Shown: piece by piece, positions 27,403 to 37,884 of the stretch
How positions within the stretch are numbered: the first letter of the stretch is position 1
Layout of the letters: each line of letters starts with the position of its first letter
From: Methanoregulaceae archaeon UXB-2016
GTDB taxonomy: Archaea > Halobacteriota > Methanomicrobia > Methanomicrobiales > Methanospirillaceae
Length of the DNA stretch: 64,000 nucleotides
Direction: 5' to 3'
NCBI GenBank assembly: GCA_004332335.1
Contig: SISS01000024.1
Location: 32,250-96,249, forward strand
Program-made: the position numbers and the translations under genes
Notes under the pieces: model-generated
What the model was told of the DNA's origin: nothing
The model's input: only the letters and a program-made list of their open reading frames with translations
The model's database searches: none

Positions 27403-28932
27403 CTACCGGGTCTGTTCGCGGAGGCTTCGCCGGAGAAGTTTCCACCCGTGGACACGGGGAAGGCTCTCGACCAGCTCGAGCCTTCGCGGGATCTTGTACC
27501 CGGCAAGACGGGATTCACAGAACCCGCGGAGTTCGTCGAGCGTGAGCGAGCGGCCCGGAGCGGGCACGACGGCCGCGACCGGGATCTCGCCCCGGCGCTC
27601 GTCGGGCAGGCCGTAGACCGCGACGTCGATGATCGCCTCGTGTCCGATCAGAACGTCCTCGACCTCGGTCGGGTAGATCTTCCAGCCCGACATGATGATC
27701 ATGTCCTTCTTCCGATCCGTAATGAAGAGGATGCCGTCGTTGTCGAGGATGCCGATGTCCCCGGTCAGGAACCAGCCGTCCTCGCGAAAGACTGCGGCCG
27801 TCGCTTCGGGCTGGCCCCAGTACCCGCAGGCGACGGAGGGGCCGCGCAGCGCGATCTCCCCGGCCGTCCCCGGCGGGAGCTCGCGGTCGGAGTCCTCCGC
27901 GTCGACGATCCGCACCTCGGTGTACCCGACTGCGACGCCGACCGAGCGATAGTCCCGGGTGAGGGCCGGATAGGCCGGCAGGGTCACGGTCCCGGACCCG
28001 ATCACGATCGTCTCGGAGAGGCCGTAGGCGTTCGCGACCGGGATCCCAAACCGCTTATCGAAGGCCTCCCAGACGGTGGGGAGGAGCGAGCCGCCCCCCG
28101 AGATGATGACCCGTGCCGAGGCGAGGGCCGCGTCGGCCTCTCGTCCGGCATGGACCAGGGCGTGAATGACGGGGGGCATACCGGCGAGGACCGTCGGCCG
28201 GAACTCCTGCGCGAGCGCAAGGTAGGAGTCCAGGTCGAAGCGGCCCATCGCGACCCAGGTGCCCCCGGCGCGAAGGGTGGCAAGCCCCCACGAGCACCCG
28301 ACATGCCCCATCGGGTAGATTCCGAGGTAGATATCCCCGGGGCCGAGCGAGAGCGCCTCGCGTTCGGCGTCGAGCGCGGACATCCAGGCACCATGGGTGA
28401 GCATGGCCCCCTTGGGGCGCCCCGTCGTCCCGGCCGTATACTGGATGTGGCAGAGATCGTCGAACGAACAGTGGACTGGCCGCATCCCGGCGTCTCCCGA
28501 CTGGAGATCATCCCATCCGACCTCGTCCGCCTCCCCTCCGCCGACCACGATCCGACGCAGCAGGGTCGGGCAGTCCCCGGCGATCGCCCTTGTCATCGGC
28601 CCCCCTGATCCGTCCGTGATCACGGCCACTGCGCCGGCATCGTTGATCGCATGGGCGAGCTCGCGCTCGCGATATGCGATGTTCGTCGGGACGGCGACAG
28701 CCCCCATGCGCCAACAGGCGAGGTATCCGATCAGGTACTCGGCCGAGGAGTCGAGGTAGATGCAGACCCGGTTCCCGCGGTCGACCCCGAGTTCGATGAG
28801 ACCGCGCGCAAGCCGGTTCGTCATGGCCCGGAGTTCGCGATAACTGAGCGACACCCCGCGGTCCGGCTGGACGAACGCGGTCTTGGCCTCGGGGACGAGA
28901 CGGGCATCGAGGAGCGTGGTGACGTTCGGCAT
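27403..28932 (-). CDS. AMP-forming acyl-CoA synthetase
   Basis: ANL-superfamily ligase, 509 residues. Motifs: YTAGTTGRPKGAMLTHG (A3 phosphate loop), ANAYGLSETIVIG (A5), GYWGQPEATAAVF with WFLTGDIGILDNDG (A7) and DRKKDMIIMSGWKIYPTEVED (A8 hinge), then the C-domain Lys region (RVHGWKLLRR) where the adenylation lysine is expected. It activates a carboxylic acid as acyl-CoA through acyl-AMP; the substrate cannot be read. ATG at 28932 is chosen, 33 bases after the TATATAG box; a longer frame to 29598 is non-homologous. It is divergent from the aldehyde dehydrogenase, separated by 183 bases. Confidence 0.88.
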   Translation of the reverse strand: MPNVTTLLDARLVPEAKTAFVQPDRGVSLSYRELRAMTNRLARGLIELGVDRGNRVCIYLDSSAEYLIGYLACWRMGAVAVPTNIAYRERELAHAINDAGAVAVITDGSGGPMTRAIAGDCPTLLRRIVVGGGEADEVGWDDLQSGDAGMRPVHCSFDDLCHIQYTAGTTGRPKGAMLTHGAWMSALDAEREALSLGPGDIYLGIYPMGHVGCSWGLATLRAGGTWVAMGRFDLDSYLALAQEFRPTVLAGMPPVIHALVHAGREADAALASARVIISGGGSLLPTVWEAFDKRFGIPVANAYGLSETIVIGSGTVTLPAYPALTRDYRSVGVAVGYTEVRIVDAEDSDRELPPGTAGEIALRGPSVACGYWGQPEATAAVFREDGWFLTGDIGILDNDGILFITDRKKDMIIMSGWKIYPTEVEDVLIGHEAIIDVAVYGLPDERRGEIPVAAVVPAPGRSLTLDELRGFCESRLAGYKIPRRLELVESLPRVHGWKLLRRSLREQTR

Positions 28933-28961
28933 GCGTTGCGATAGAGTTTTGTGGAGCGGGC

Positions 28962-28968
28962 TATATAG
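28962..28968 (-). promoter_or_regulatory. TATA box of acyl-CoA synthetase
   Basis: CTATATA on the minus strand, centred 33 bases before the ATG. Confidence 0.7.
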
Positions 28969-29115
28969 GCGTGGCGTTATCCGGGCCGCTGCTCCGGTGC
29001 CGACAGGCGGCACTTCGGTTGCGAATGCCAGGGAGACGCGTGAGGGGAGGTGCGCAATGAAGACGCCGGACCTGCATGAGGAAAAAGAATAACAGTGGCG
29101 ATTCCATCTGATCCC

Positions 29116-30540
29116 ATGGACTCCCCTCATCCCTTCCTGATCGACGGTGTCTGGCGGCGGTCGGGGCTGACAACCGACGTCGTCTTTCCCTACGACGGAT
29201 CGACCATCGGATCGATCGCGCTCGCCGAACCCCCGGATCTCGAGGATGCGATCGCGACGGCCCGGCGGGGAGCCCCTACCATGCGCAGTCTGCCCGTCCA
29301 CCGTCGCTCGGCGATCCTGGGAGAGATGGCCGCACTCGTCGAGGCGGAAGCGGACACGCTTGCAGCGACCATCGTGCTCGAGGCCGGCAAGACCATCGCC
29401 CTCGCACGGACTGAGATCGAGAGAGCCGCTGCGACTCTCCGCATCTCGGCCGACGAGGCACGCCGGATCGGCGGGGAGCGGATCGACCTCGACTGGACAC
29501 CGGCCGGAGATGGATGCACGGGATATCTTCGCCGCGTCCCGGTGGGCGTTGTCCTTGCGATCACTCCGTTCAACTTTCCGCTTAACCTCGTCTGTCACAA
29601 GCTCGGCCCGGCCCTGGCTGCCGGCAACGCCGTGATCCTCCGGCCGTCGACAAAAACTCCCCTATCGGCCCTCGCACTGGGCCGCCTCGCCCTTGCAGCC
29701 GGGTGCCCGCCGGAGGGGATCGCGGTCGTGCCGTGCCGCACTGTCGACGCCGAACGCCTCGCCGGCCATCCCGGGATCGACTTCCTCTCGTTCACGGGCA
29801 GTCCCGCCGTCGGCTGGAGGCTCAGGGCCCTGGCGGGTCGAAAACGGGTCGCGCTCGAGCTCGGCGGAAACGCTGCCGTGATCGTAGAGGCCGACGCGGA
29901 CCTCGCCGCGGCGGTCTCGAAGATCGTCAGTGGGGGATGCGCGAACGCGGGACAGGTCTGTATCGCGGTCCAGCGAGTCTATCTCCATCGCTCGCAGTAT
30001 GACGAAGGTCTTGCCCGGATTGTCGAGGGTATGAGAGCCCTCCGGATCGGCGATCCCCGGAATGCGGCGACCATGATCGGTCCGATGGTCTCGGAGGCGG
30101 CGGCGAACGGGGCTGAAGAAAAGGTCCGCGAAGCGCTCGCGGGCGGCGCCAGGTGCGAGATCGGCGGAACCCGACACGGCTCCCTCTTCTCTCCGACCGT
30201 CCTGACCGGGACGACCCCGGAGATGCGGGTGAACGCGACCGAGATCTTTGCTCCCATCATCACGGTCACACCGTACGACCAGCTCGAGGAGGCGCTGGAA
30301 TCCGCAAACGACACGGAATTCGGCCTCCAACAGGGGATCTTCACGCACGATATCCGGGGGATTGCGCTCGCTTTCGAACGCTGTCGGGCCGGGGCCCTGA
30401 TCGTGAACGACGTGCCGACCTTCCGGATGGATCATATGCCCTACGGCGGTATGGGAGGCTCGGGGTTCGGGAGGGAGGGACCTCGATACGCGATTCAGGA
30501 GATGACCGAACCCCAGCTCATCGTGGTTCGGGGCTGCTGA
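29116..30540 (+). CDS. Aldehyde dehydrogenase (NAD(P)-dependent)
   Basis: ALDH superfamily, 474 residues from ATG 29116 (a GTG start at 29095 would add 7). The active-site Cys lies in GGCANAGQVCIAVQ, the general-base Glu in ELGGNAAV, and NAD-binding loops in ITPFNFPLNLVCHKLGPALAAGNAV and SFTGSPAVG. It resembles the lactaldehyde/succinate-semialdehyde group, and methanogen lactaldehyde dehydrogenase (CofA) of F420 synthesis is one candidate. A shared function with the divergent acyl-CoA synthetase (aldehyde to acid to acyl-CoA) is possible. The upstream AAGAATAAC about 27 bases before ATG 29116 favours that start. Confidence 0.9.
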   Translation: MDSPHPFLIDGVWRRSGLTTDVVFPYDGSTIGSIALAEPPDLEDAIATARRGAPTMRSLPVHRRSAILGEMAALVEAEADTLAATIVLEAGKTIALARTEIERAAATLRISADEARRIGGERIDLDWTPAGDGCTGYLRRVPVGVVLAITPFNFPLNLVCHKLGPALAAGNAVILRPSTKTPLSALALGRLALAAGCPPEGIAVVPCRTVDAERLAGHPGIDFLSFTGSPAVGWRLRALAGRKRVALELGGNAAVIVEADADLAAAVSKIVSGGCANAGQVCIAVQRVYLHRSQYDEGLARIVEGMRALRIGDPRNAATMIGPMVSEAAANGAEEKVREALAGGARCEIGGTRHGSLFSPTVLTGTTPEMRVNATEIFAPIITVTPYDQLEEALESANDTEFGLQQGIFTHDIRGIALAFERCRAGALIVNDVPTFRMDHMPYGGMGGSGFGREGPRYAIQEMTEPQLIVVRGC

Positions 30541-30750
30541 AGGATCCGTCCGCTCAAGGGTGTTCAAGCCGAACGGGTCTAGTCGCACCGATCCATAACG
30601 ATCCCACTTGACGGTGCCAAGGAGGGCGAAGAGCGCGGCCGATCGATATCCAACACCCTCGGAAGCCGGCCGGTCTTCCAGAGCTCAGGGACGTGCTCGA
30701 TCTGGGTCTATTTTGAGAAAGCGCTGACCGAGGGTCGTCCATACCCCCGA

Positions 30751-32925
30751 TCACGTCCTCCCCGGGGCGTGCCGAAATCTCTGTATCGGGACCAGCAGTT
30801 CGAAGCGTGCTCCTGTCTCCGCCCCGCCGGCTTCTCGGATCTCGATTCCGGTGATCGAGAGGATATCCCGGCAGAGACAGAGTCCCCACCCGGTGCCGTT
30901 CGCGCGGCGTTTGAAGCAGCCGCTCCGCGCCGCCTCATTCAATCCCGGGCCGTCGTCCTCGCAGGCGATCACGAGGCCGTCCCCGTTCTCATCTGCCCTG
31001 ACACGCAGGTGCGAAGCCGTCGGGGCATGCACCGCAGTGTTTCCGGCGAGCTGCGTGAAGACCCTCGCGAAGAGAGGATCGGCATAGACCTCGTACGGCA
31101 TCGGCTCGCACTCGAGTGTGAATCGAACCTGCCCGGCCATCCGGAACCCCTGGCGAACGGCCGTCTCAAGGAGCTGCCAGACCGGGGGCTGGGCGCCGAG
31201 ATCCTGATAGTCCTTCGTGAACGAGATCAGGCGCTGGATATTTCGGGTCAGAAAGAGTTCTTTTTCCACATACGAGCTCAGGACCGGGTCTGTCGTGTCC
31301 TCGGAGGAGAGCTCGAGGTAGAGGAGGAGGGCCGTGACCTGGTTCAGGATGTCGTGCCGGGTGATCGATGAGAGGAGGCTCAGCTTCTCGTTGGCTCGCT
31401 TGGCCGCCTCCTCGGCCATGCGCCGGTCGGTCACGTCCCGAATGAAGGCGAGGGCATGCCGGGCCCCCCCGTATTCGATCAGTCCCATCGAGTAATCGAC
31501 CGGAAAGCGCGTCCCATCCCGGCGCAGGTGGTCGGTCGCGCCCTTCTGCCATGCCCCATCCTCGAGGGTCGCCAGATGATGGACGAGGGAGGTGGACCCG
31601 ATATCGGCCTCGAGCGCATCGAGACCGAGGCCGACGAGCTCCGCCGCGGACCGTCCGTAACAGGCGGCCGCCGCCCGATTCGCCGCGATCACATGCCCGA
31701 TGTCGCGTTCTCCGACCGTCAGGATCAGAATTCCTTCCCCGGCCCGCTCGAAGACCGCACGGTAGCGCTCCTCGCTCTCCGCGAGGGCGCGCGCCTGCGC
31801 GCATGCATCCGTCACGTCGCGAAAGACGATCTGGATCGCCCTCTCGTTCCGGAATCCGACCGGGACCGCGGTCAGCTCGATCTCGATCGATCTGCCGTCG
31901 GCACGCACCAGGCGTCCCCGTTCGGGAGTAGGCCCCTGTCCGGTCTGCCCGAGCCAGATCGAGGGAAGCTCCCCGTCGTCGGGGTGAGCCCACGTGCGCA
32001 CGGGTCGGGCGATCCCATCGAACGGAGAGTCGAGTCCGAGGATCTGCGCGGCCGCGGTATTCATGAAGGCCACATGCCCGTCAACCTGGATCAACAGCCC
32101 CTCGGCCATCGCCTCGACGACCGCCCGGTACCCGGCCTCCTGTTCCTGAAGCGCACGGGCGATCCGCCGCTGCTCGGTCACGTCTTCGATCAGTGCGACC
32201 AGAAAGGGGCTCTCACCCTCCTGCCGGACCGGCGCCATCGAGACCACGACATCCACGATCAGGCCGTCCCCCCGCTCGATCCTGAGCTCCCGGGGGATGC
32301 ATCCCCTGGGGTCTGTGAGGGCACGCTCGAAGTCGGCCCGTTCCCGGGACAGTTCGGTCGAACCGACAAGGTCGAACCAGGTGAGCGTGCATAGCCTGTC
32401 CTGGGCATATCCGACGATCTCGAGCGCCTTCCGGTTTGCCTCGCGGATCGCTCCGTCTGCCCCCAGGATCGTGATCCCGATCAGGGGGATCTGAAAGTAC
32501 GACCGGAAACGCGCTTCGCTCCGGGCGAGGGCGAGCTCGGCACGCCTCTGTTCGACCGAGGCCCGGATCCGGCGAGCAAGATCCGCGTACTGCGCCCGGG
32601 GATTCCCTCCCTTCTGAAGATAGAAGTCCGCCCCGAGGTTCAAGGCCTCGATCGCAACCTCCTCGCCTCCGTGTCCCGTCAGGAGAATGAACGGCAGCCA
32701 GCCGTACCGGGTCCGGACCTCACGCAGAAAGACCAGGCCGTCGTGAAGCGGCATCTTGTAATCGGCAACGACCACATCGTAGTGGCCCGTCCCGAGCGCC
32801 GTCAGAGCCTCGTCGGCAGACCCGACACCCGAGACCCGGAGCTCGGGATCGATCCGCTCAAGATAGAGGCGCCCCAGCCGGAGGAGGGCCGGCTCATCAT
32901 CCACATAGAGTACTGAGATCTCCAT
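30751..32925 (-). CDS. REC-PAS-PAS-PAS sensor histidine kinase
   Basis: Hybrid sensor of 724 residues. Receiver domain at 1-120, with phospho-acceptor Asp55 in VVVADYKMPLHDG. Three PAS domains with PAC-like ends (about 145-265, 270-390, 395-505). HisKA-like helix with ITRHDILNQ, the histidine at 524. HATPase with NTAVHAPTAS, CEDDGPGLNEAARSG and GTGWGLCLCRDI (N and G boxes). Cytoplasmic, since no membrane segment is visible. The start at ATG 32925 is preferred over 32958. The downstream REC-PAS protein gene lies 68 bases upstream on the same strand, so the pair probably acts together. Confidence 0.9.
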   Translation of the reverse strand: MEISVLYVDDEPALLRLGRLYLERIDPELRVSGVGSADEALTALGTGHYDVVVADYKMPLHDGLVFLREVRTRYGWLPFILLTGHGGEEVAIEALNLGADFYLQKGGNPRAQYADLARRIRASVEQRRAELALARSEARFRSYFQIPLIGITILGADGAIREANRKALEIVGYAQDRLCTLTWFDLVGSTELSRERADFERALTDPRGCIPRELRIERGDGLIVDVVVSMAPVRQEGESPFLVALIEDVTEQRRIARALQEQEAGYRAVVEAMAEGLLIQVDGHVAFMNTAAAQILGLDSPFDGIARPVRTWAHPDDGELPSIWLGQTGQGPTPERGRLVRADGRSIEIELTAVPVGFRNERAIQIVFRDVTDACAQARALAESEERYRAVFERAGEGILILTVGERDIGHVIAANRAAAACYGRSAAELVGLGLDALEADIGSTSLVHHLATLEDGAWQKGATDHLRRDGTRFPVDYSMGLIEYGGARHALAFIRDVTDRRMAEEAAKRANEKLSLLSSITRHDILNQVTALLLYLELSSEDTTDPVLSSYVEKELFLTRNIQRLISFTKDYQDLGAQPPVWQLLETAVRQGFRMAGQVRFTLECEPMPYEVYADPLFARVFTQLAGNTAVHAPTASHLRVRADENGDGLVIACEDDGPGLNEAARSGCFKRRANGTGWGLCLCRDILSITGIEIREAGGAETGARFELLVPIQRFRHAPGRT

Positions 32926-32993
32926 CGGCGGCTGTCGTTTCTGTATCGATCGGCGCAACAGAAATTGCTATCGCTATCCGGTAGGGTTGACGG

Positions 32994-34373
32994 TCACGCT
33001 CCGTTCCCGGATCGGAAGCCCCCGGCAGGAACACAGAGCTCGAACTGCCGGCCTCCGGCAATGCCGTGCTCCTGGATGGTCATCGGGCAGTCGGCGAGGA
33101 TCTCGCGAAGGGCTCGCAATCCTTCCCTGGCACCGTCCGCCTCGAAGTCCTCTGCGCCATCCAACCGTCTCTCCTCGAACCGGATGATCAGATCGCGGTC
33201 CTCGACCGATGCCGTCAACCGGATCTTTCCCGCTCCCGTCCGGACGGCATCCGCAAAGAGCTGGTGAAGGACTCGTTCGAGCCATGCGTCGGAACTGACC
33301 GAGACCCCCGGACAGTCGGCATCGTAGGCATCCCTCGTCATTCCGGCCGTACGGGCCGCCCGGCGGACGATCGGAAGGAGCGGACGGTAGAGGATCGGCC
33401 CTTCGGTCTGCCCCTGATGTCTCAGGGCAAAGGCGACCGTCGAGCGGATCTCCTCGTTTGCGACCAGAATCCGTTCAAGGAGCGCGAGGTCCCGGCGGTC
33501 CGGGAGACTCCGGCTCAGCCGTTCGGCCAGACCGCGGATCACCAGGGTTCGCCGTTCGATCTGCTGACGGAGGGCCGAGCCGAGAATCTCGAGGGTTCGC
33601 TCCATCTCCTCCGTCCGGGCCTCGAGGGCCTCTCGTTCGTTCACATCCTCCACCGACAGGATCAGAAGATCGGGGGCGGGGGCCCTCAGGACGAGATAGA
33701 CCGTCGTCTCTTCGCCGTTCCCGTGCAGAAAGCGACCGGAGGCCGAGGGGGCGCCTGCGGTGACTGCGTCGACGAGGGTCAAAAAGCGTGCCCGCTCCGA
33801 CGGCTCCAGCCGGCCGGCCAGGTCTTCGAGCGGCAACTCCTCCAGGCCAGAACCCAGAAGTGCCCGGGCTGTCGCGTTGGCCTCCGTCTCTCCTCGGGCC
33901 AGGTCGTACAGGACAAGGCCCCGGCCCGAATGTTCGAAGACGGCACGGTACCGGGCCTCGAAACGGGTGCGGGCGGCCTCGGCCCGGCTCCGGGCGACCA
34001 TCGATTGGAGCTGGGGGATCAGGTCGATCAGAAGCGCCCCGACATCGGGTTGCTTTCGGATGAAGAGATCGGCTCGCCCGTTGAGGGCTTCGATAACGAC
34101 CTCCTCGCTTCCCCGACCTGTGAAGAGGACGAAAGGGATCTCGCCGTGGCGACGGCGGACCTCGCTCAGCAGGACCAGGCCGTTCTTTCGGGGCATCGAG
34201 TAGTCGGAGAGGATCACATCGGCCCCTTCGCGGTCAAGGAGGGTCAGCGCCTCGTCGGCACTCCCCGCGGTCATGACCTCGATCTCAGGTTCGTCTTCGA
34301 GCGTCGTCCGCACCAGGTGGAGCAGATCAGGTTCGTCGTCGACATACAGGAGACGGATCGTCTGTGGGCGCAT
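32994..34373 (-). CDS. REC-PAS protein with degenerate kinase module
   Basis: 459 residues, same strand as and paralogous to the kinase that follows. Receiver with Asp57 in VILSDYSMPRKNGL; a PAS-like domain at about 135-255; then a helical dimerisation-like segment (LGSALRQQIERRTLVIRGLAERL) that lacks the H-D-x-x-N histidine; and a C-terminal region aligned by position to HATPase but without N, G1 or G2 boxes (FADAVRTGAGKIRLT in place of the N box). It therefore cannot autophosphorylate by the usual mechanism and may act as an allosteric partner or phosphate sink. ATG at 34373 is clear. Confidence 0.82.
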   Translation of the reverse strand: MRPQTIRLLYVDDEPDLLHLVRTTLEDEPEIEVMTAGSADEALTLLDREGADVILSDYSMPRKNGLVLLSEVRRRHGEIPFVLFTGRGSEEVVIEALNGRADLFIRKQPDVGALLIDLIPQLQSMVARSRAEAARTRFEARYRAVFEHSGRGLVLYDLARGETEANATARALLGSGLEELPLEDLAGRLEPSERARFLTLVDAVTAGAPSASGRFLHGNGEETTVYLVLRAPAPDLLILSVEDVNEREALEARTEEMERTLEILGSALRQQIERRTLVIRGLAERLSRSLPDRRDLALLERILVANEEIRSTVAFALRHQGQTEGPILYRPLLPIVRRAARTAGMTRDAYDADCPGVSVSSDAWLERVLHQLFADAVRTGAGKIRLTASVEDRDLIIRFEERRLDGAEDFEADGAREGLRALREILADCPMTIQEHGIAGGRQFELCVPAGGFRSGNGA

Positions 34374-34430
34374 CTCAGCGAGTAGTGGCCGTGATTCTCA
34401 TATTAATACTTCCATCAGGTTGTGCAGGCT

Positions 34431-35261
34431 TCATTTTCCGATCAGCTGCGGGAGGTCGATCATCAGGAGGCCGAAGAGGATCATGACCCCGGCGAACGCC
34501 AGCTGGAGGGGGCGCGGAGGACAGGCATGGGCAAACCGGGCGCCGATCTGGGCCATCGGGATCGAGCCGGCCGCGAGCGCGAGCAGCCCTGCGATATGGA
34601 CGTACCCGATCGACCAGGGGAGGGAGGCCGAGCCCACCGGCCCGTTCAGGGCATAGCTGACCACCCCGCCGACGGCCGCGAAGAGGATGATCGGGGTCGA
34701 GGTGCCGACGGCGGCGTGGACCGGGTAGCGGAGGAGCACGAGCAGCACCGGGACGAGCACGATCCCCCCGCCGATTCCGAGCAGACCTGAGAGGAGGCCT
34801 ATCGGCGCTCCGAGCAGGAGGTACTGGAAACGGGAGAGCACCCTCCTGGGCGTGGTCTCGAGGGCACATTCCTGCTGTCCGACGAGCCGGAGCGCTGCGG
34901 CGATCAGGACGAGGCCGAGCAGGAGCTCGAGGGGTCGTGCCGGCAACCGCGTCGCGAGCATGCCGCCGAGGAAGGAGCAGGTCGCGGCGGATGGGGCCAT
35001 CCAGGTGACCGCATCCCAGCGGATGCATCGCCGACAGTGGTGTGCCCAGGTGCCCGAGGCGGCCGTGGGGAGCACCACCGCGAGGCTCGTGCCGAACGCA
35101 GTCCGGAGCGCGGTCTCGGGATCGACCCCGATCAGCCCGAGCGCCCAGTACTGCACGGGGACCATCAGGAACCCGCCGCCCACGCCGAAGAGCCCTGCCG
35201 CAAGCCCCACGACGGTTCCCGTCAGGAGGAGCAGGCCAAGGTACAGGAACTGCGGGTCCAC
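34431..35261 (-). CDS. TauE/SafE-family membrane transporter
   Basis: TSUP family (PF01925), 276 residues with about eight membrane segments. The N-terminal AAGLFGVGGGFLMVP and the repeated internal GLLGIGGGIVLVPVLL are the family's inverted repeat motifs. Members export sulfite, sulfoacetate or related organosulfur anions; the substrate here is not evident. Begins with GTG at 35261, preceded by GAGATGATC. It is followed at 57 bases by the REC-PAS protein on the same strand. Confidence 0.88.
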   Translation of the reverse strand: MDPQFLYLGLLLLTGTVVGLAAGLFGVGGGFLMVPVQYWALGLIGVDPETALRTAFGTSLAVVLPTAASGTWAHHCRRCIRWDAVTWMAPSAATCSFLGGMLATRLPARPLELLLGLVLIAAALRLVGQQECALETTPRRVLSRFQYLLLGAPIGLLSGLLGIGGGIVLVPVLLVLLRYPVHAAVGTSTPIILFAAVGGVVSYALNGPVGSASLPWSIGYVHIAGLLALAAGSIPMAQIGARFAHACPPRPLQLAFAGVMILFGLLMIDLPQLIGK

Positions 35262-35411
35262 ATGATCATCTCTCCGGATAGGAGGCCCCCAGGCGGATTA
35301 GCCCTTCCGGTGAGAGGTTCGACGGAAGCGGGCGAAGGCTCTATTCGCTCTCAGCCCGCTCGATCCGGTTCACTATGAGCGTCCCGTGGTCGGTCTGGTC
35401 CAGCGACGGTG

Positions 35412-35416
35412 AAAAA
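35412..35416 (-). terminator. Poly-T terminator of CDC48
   Basis: Run of five T on the minus strand, 6 bases after the CDC48 stop. Confidence 0.45.
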
Positions 35417-35422
35417 GGAGTG

Positions 35423-37840
35423 TTACTGGTACTCCGGGGGCTGGACCTCTTTCGGAAGCCCGCCCTTGAAGTGCTGCTGGATTCGGCCGTAGTAGTTCCG
35501 GAGGTTCTCGTTCATGGTCGGGTGAACCTTTCCGAGGGCCTCCTCGAAGTGGGTCCGCATGATCACCGGGGTCCGGGCCCGAAGGGCGAACATCCCGGCC
35601 TCACGGCAGAGGGCCTCGATGTCCGAGCCGACGTAGCCCTCGGTCCGGATGGCGAGATCATCGAGCAGAGCGGCCCGGGTGGGGTCCTCGAGAGCGAGCC
35701 CGTGCGTTGCAAAGGCCTTGCTCAGCTCCTGCCGCCGCTCGTGCGCGGGGAGATTGTCCTGCTCGGGTGCGGCGATCGACCGGGCTGCCTGATTGGCCTC
35801 TGCGACCGAGAAGGTCCGCTCGCGGCCGAGCGCCTCGACGAACCGTTCGAGCTCGGCGCTCGAGTACCTCTCGGTGAGCACGAGCACCTCCTCCATGGCC
35901 GATCCCTCGATCGGCTTGCCTCGCGTGTGGATCTCGAAGATCCGGCGCCGGTCGTCGCGTCCGGGCTGGCCGATGTAGACGAGCCTGTCGAACCGACCGG
36001 CCCGGAGGAGGGCCGGGTCCACGATGTCGGGGCGGTTGGTCGCGCCCATCACGACCACGTCCTTGAGCTCCTCGAGCCCGTCCATCTCGGTCAGGATCTG
36101 GTTGAGGACCGACTCGATCACATGCGAGCCCGTGTCCATGCCCCGCGACGGGGCCAGCGCGTCGAGCTCGTCGAAGAAGATGATCGAGGGCGCAACCTGC
36201 CGGGCCTTACGGAAGACCTCGCGTACGGCCTTCTCGGACTCTCCGACCCACTTCGAGAGGAGCTGCGGGCCGCGGATCGGAATGAAGTTCGCGCCCGATT
36301 CGGAGGCAGCGGCCTTCGCGATCAGAGTCTTGCCCGTGCCGGGGGGCCCGTAGAGGAGCACCCCTCGCGGGGGCCGGATCCCGAGCAGGTCGAAACGCTC
36401 GTGGTCTGTCAGCGGGTATTCGACAGCCTCGCGGACCTCCTGCTTTGCCTCCTCGAGACCGCCGACATCGGTCCAGTCGACATGGGAGACCTCGAGCATC
36501 ACCTCGCGCATCGCCGACGGCCCAACATCGCGGAGCGCGTCGCGGAAGTCGCGGGCCTGCACCTCGAGCCGCTCGAGCATCTCCTCGGGGATCTCCTCGA
36601 CCTCGAGATCGATATCGGGGAGGTACCGGCGAAGGGCCCGGATGGCCGCCTCGCGGGCGAGGGCGGCCAGGTCGGCGCCGACGAATCCGAAGGTCTGTTG
36701 CGAGAGCTCCTCCAGGTTCACGTCGCCCGCGAGCGGCATGGTCCGGGTATGGATCTTGAGGATCTCGATCCGGTCTATCTCGGCCGGCACGCCGATCTCG
36801 ATCTCACGGTCGAAGCGCCCGGGCCGGCGCAGGGCCGGGTCGATCGCATCGACGCGGTTGGTCGCGCCGATCACGACCACCTCGCCCCGCTCCTCGAGCC
36901 CGTCCATCATGGTCAGGAGCTGGGCCACGACCCGTCGTTCGACCTCGCCCGTGACGTCCTCTCGCCGGGGGGCGATCGAGTCAAGCTCGTCGATGAAGAT
37001 GATCGCGGGCGCGTTCTCACGGGCCTCTTCAAAGACCTCGCGCAGGCGCTGCTCGGACTCGCCGTAGTACTTCGAGATCACCTCGGGCCCGGCGATCGCG
37101 ATGAAGTGGGCCCCCGACTCGTTCGCGACGGCCTTCGCGATCAGGGTCTTGCCCGTCCCTGGCGGCCCGAAGAGGAGGACGCCCTTCGGCGGCTCGATCC
37201 CGAGCCGCTGGAAGAGCTCGGGATGCCGGATCGGGAGCTCGATCGTCTCGCGAACGCGCTGGAGCTCGTAACTCAGGCCGCCGATGTCCTCGTAACTGAT
37301 CCGCCGGGCGCCCTCGAAGCCGGCCGCCGGCTTGTCCGAGAACTCGATCTCGGTATTCTTCGAGATGATCACGGCCTCCTCGGGCTCGACCACGACCGCC
37401 TTGAACGCGATGATCTGCGGCTGCATGAATGGGAATCCCTGCCGGATCGGGACCGAGTCGCCTTCGACCACGGGGAAGTCGATCAGGGAGTTGGTCGCGT
37501 GCTCGAGGTTGATCGGCATATTCGAGGGCAGGTCGACCGGGGGTGCGAGCACGACCCTCTGGGCCTCGATCTCCTCGGTGATCTTGGCCACCCGTATCCG
37601 GTCGCCGATCGAGACGCCGGCGTTGGCCCGCGTGATATTGTCGATCCGGATCTTCCCCTGGTTCCAGTCCGTAACGAGCGCCCGCCAGACCTTGGCAACG
37701 GTCCGGCGCTTCCCCTCGATCAGGACGATGTCGCCGGGCGAGACCCGGAGCTGGAGCATCGTCTCGGGGTCGAGCCTGGCCTTGCCCCCGCCCTGATCTT
37801 CGGGGTAGGCGCTGTCCACCTTGAGATAGATTTCCGGCAT
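35423..37840 (-). CDS. cdc48: CDC48/VAT AAA+ unfoldase
   Basis: Double-ring AAA+ ATPase of 805 residues. N-terminal double-psi/beta barrel ([29 protein letters not shown]). D1 has [22 protein letters not shown] with [13 protein letters not shown]2 has [22 protein letters not shown] with [12 protein letters not shown]. Arginine-finger/sensor-2 elements ([17 protein letters not shown]) are present in both. The C-terminal tail ([12 protein letters not shown]) is the usual proteasome-docking/HbYX-like end region, though no terminal HbYX is apparent (it ends PPEYQ). The start is ATG 37840, with GTG 37846 as alternative. It is divergent from larC. Confidence 0.95.
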   Translation of the reverse strand: MPEIYLKVDSAYPEDQGGGKARLDPETMLQLRVSPGDIVLIEGKRRTVAKVWRALVTDWNQGKIRIDNITRANAGVSIGDRIRVAKITEEIEAQRVVLAPPVDLPSNMPINLEHATNSLIDFPVVEGDSVPIRQGFPFMQPQIIAFKAVVVEPEEAVIISKNTEIEFSDKPAAGFEGARRISYEDIGGLSYELQRVRETIELPIRHPELFQRLGIEPPKGVLLFGPPGTGKTLIAKAVANESGAHFIAIAGPEVISKYYGESEQRLREVFEEARENAPAIIFIDELDSIAPRREDVTGEVERRVVAQLLTMMDGLEERGEVVVIGATNRVDAIDPALRRPGRFDREIEIGVPAEIDRIEILKIHTRTMPLAGDVNLEELSQQTFGFVGADLAALAREAAIRALRRYLPDIDLEVEEIPEEMLERLEVQARDFRDALRDVGPSAMREVMLEVSHVDWTDVGGLEEAKQEVREAVEYPLTDHERFDLLGIRPPRGVLLYGPPGTGKTLIAKAAASESGANFIPIRGPQLLSKWVGESEKAVREVFRKARQVAPSIIFFDELDALAPSRGMDTGSHVIESVLNQILTEMDGLEELKDVVVMGATNRPDIVDPALLRAGRFDRLVYIGQPGRDDRRRIFEIHTRGKPIEGSAMEEVLVLTERYSSAELERFVEALGRERTFSVAEANQAARSIAAPEQDNLPAHERRQELSKAFATHGLALEDPTRAALLDDLAIRTEGYVGSDIEALCREAGMFALRARTPVIMRTHFEEALGKVHPTMNENLRNYYGRIQQHFKGGLPKEVQPPEYQ

Positions 37841-37852
37841 ATGCACCTTACA

Positions 37853-37876
37853 TCTTTTATGTCTTCATTTATAAGT
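37853..37876. promoter_or_regulatory. Divergent promoter region, cdc48 and larC
   Basis: CTTATAAATG on the minus strand (37868-37876), about 30 bases before cdc48, and TTTTATG on the plus strand (near 37855-37861), about 28 bases before larC. The 44-base gap between the start codons makes the two promoters overlap. Confidence 0.55.
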
Positions 37877-37884
37877 ACTGGTGA

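Noticed and set aside
27077..27616. Plus-strand frame in the gap beside the acyl-CoA synthetase
   Set aside because: Half of it is antisense to the synthetase and the rest has no motif, signal or codon pattern of a gene.
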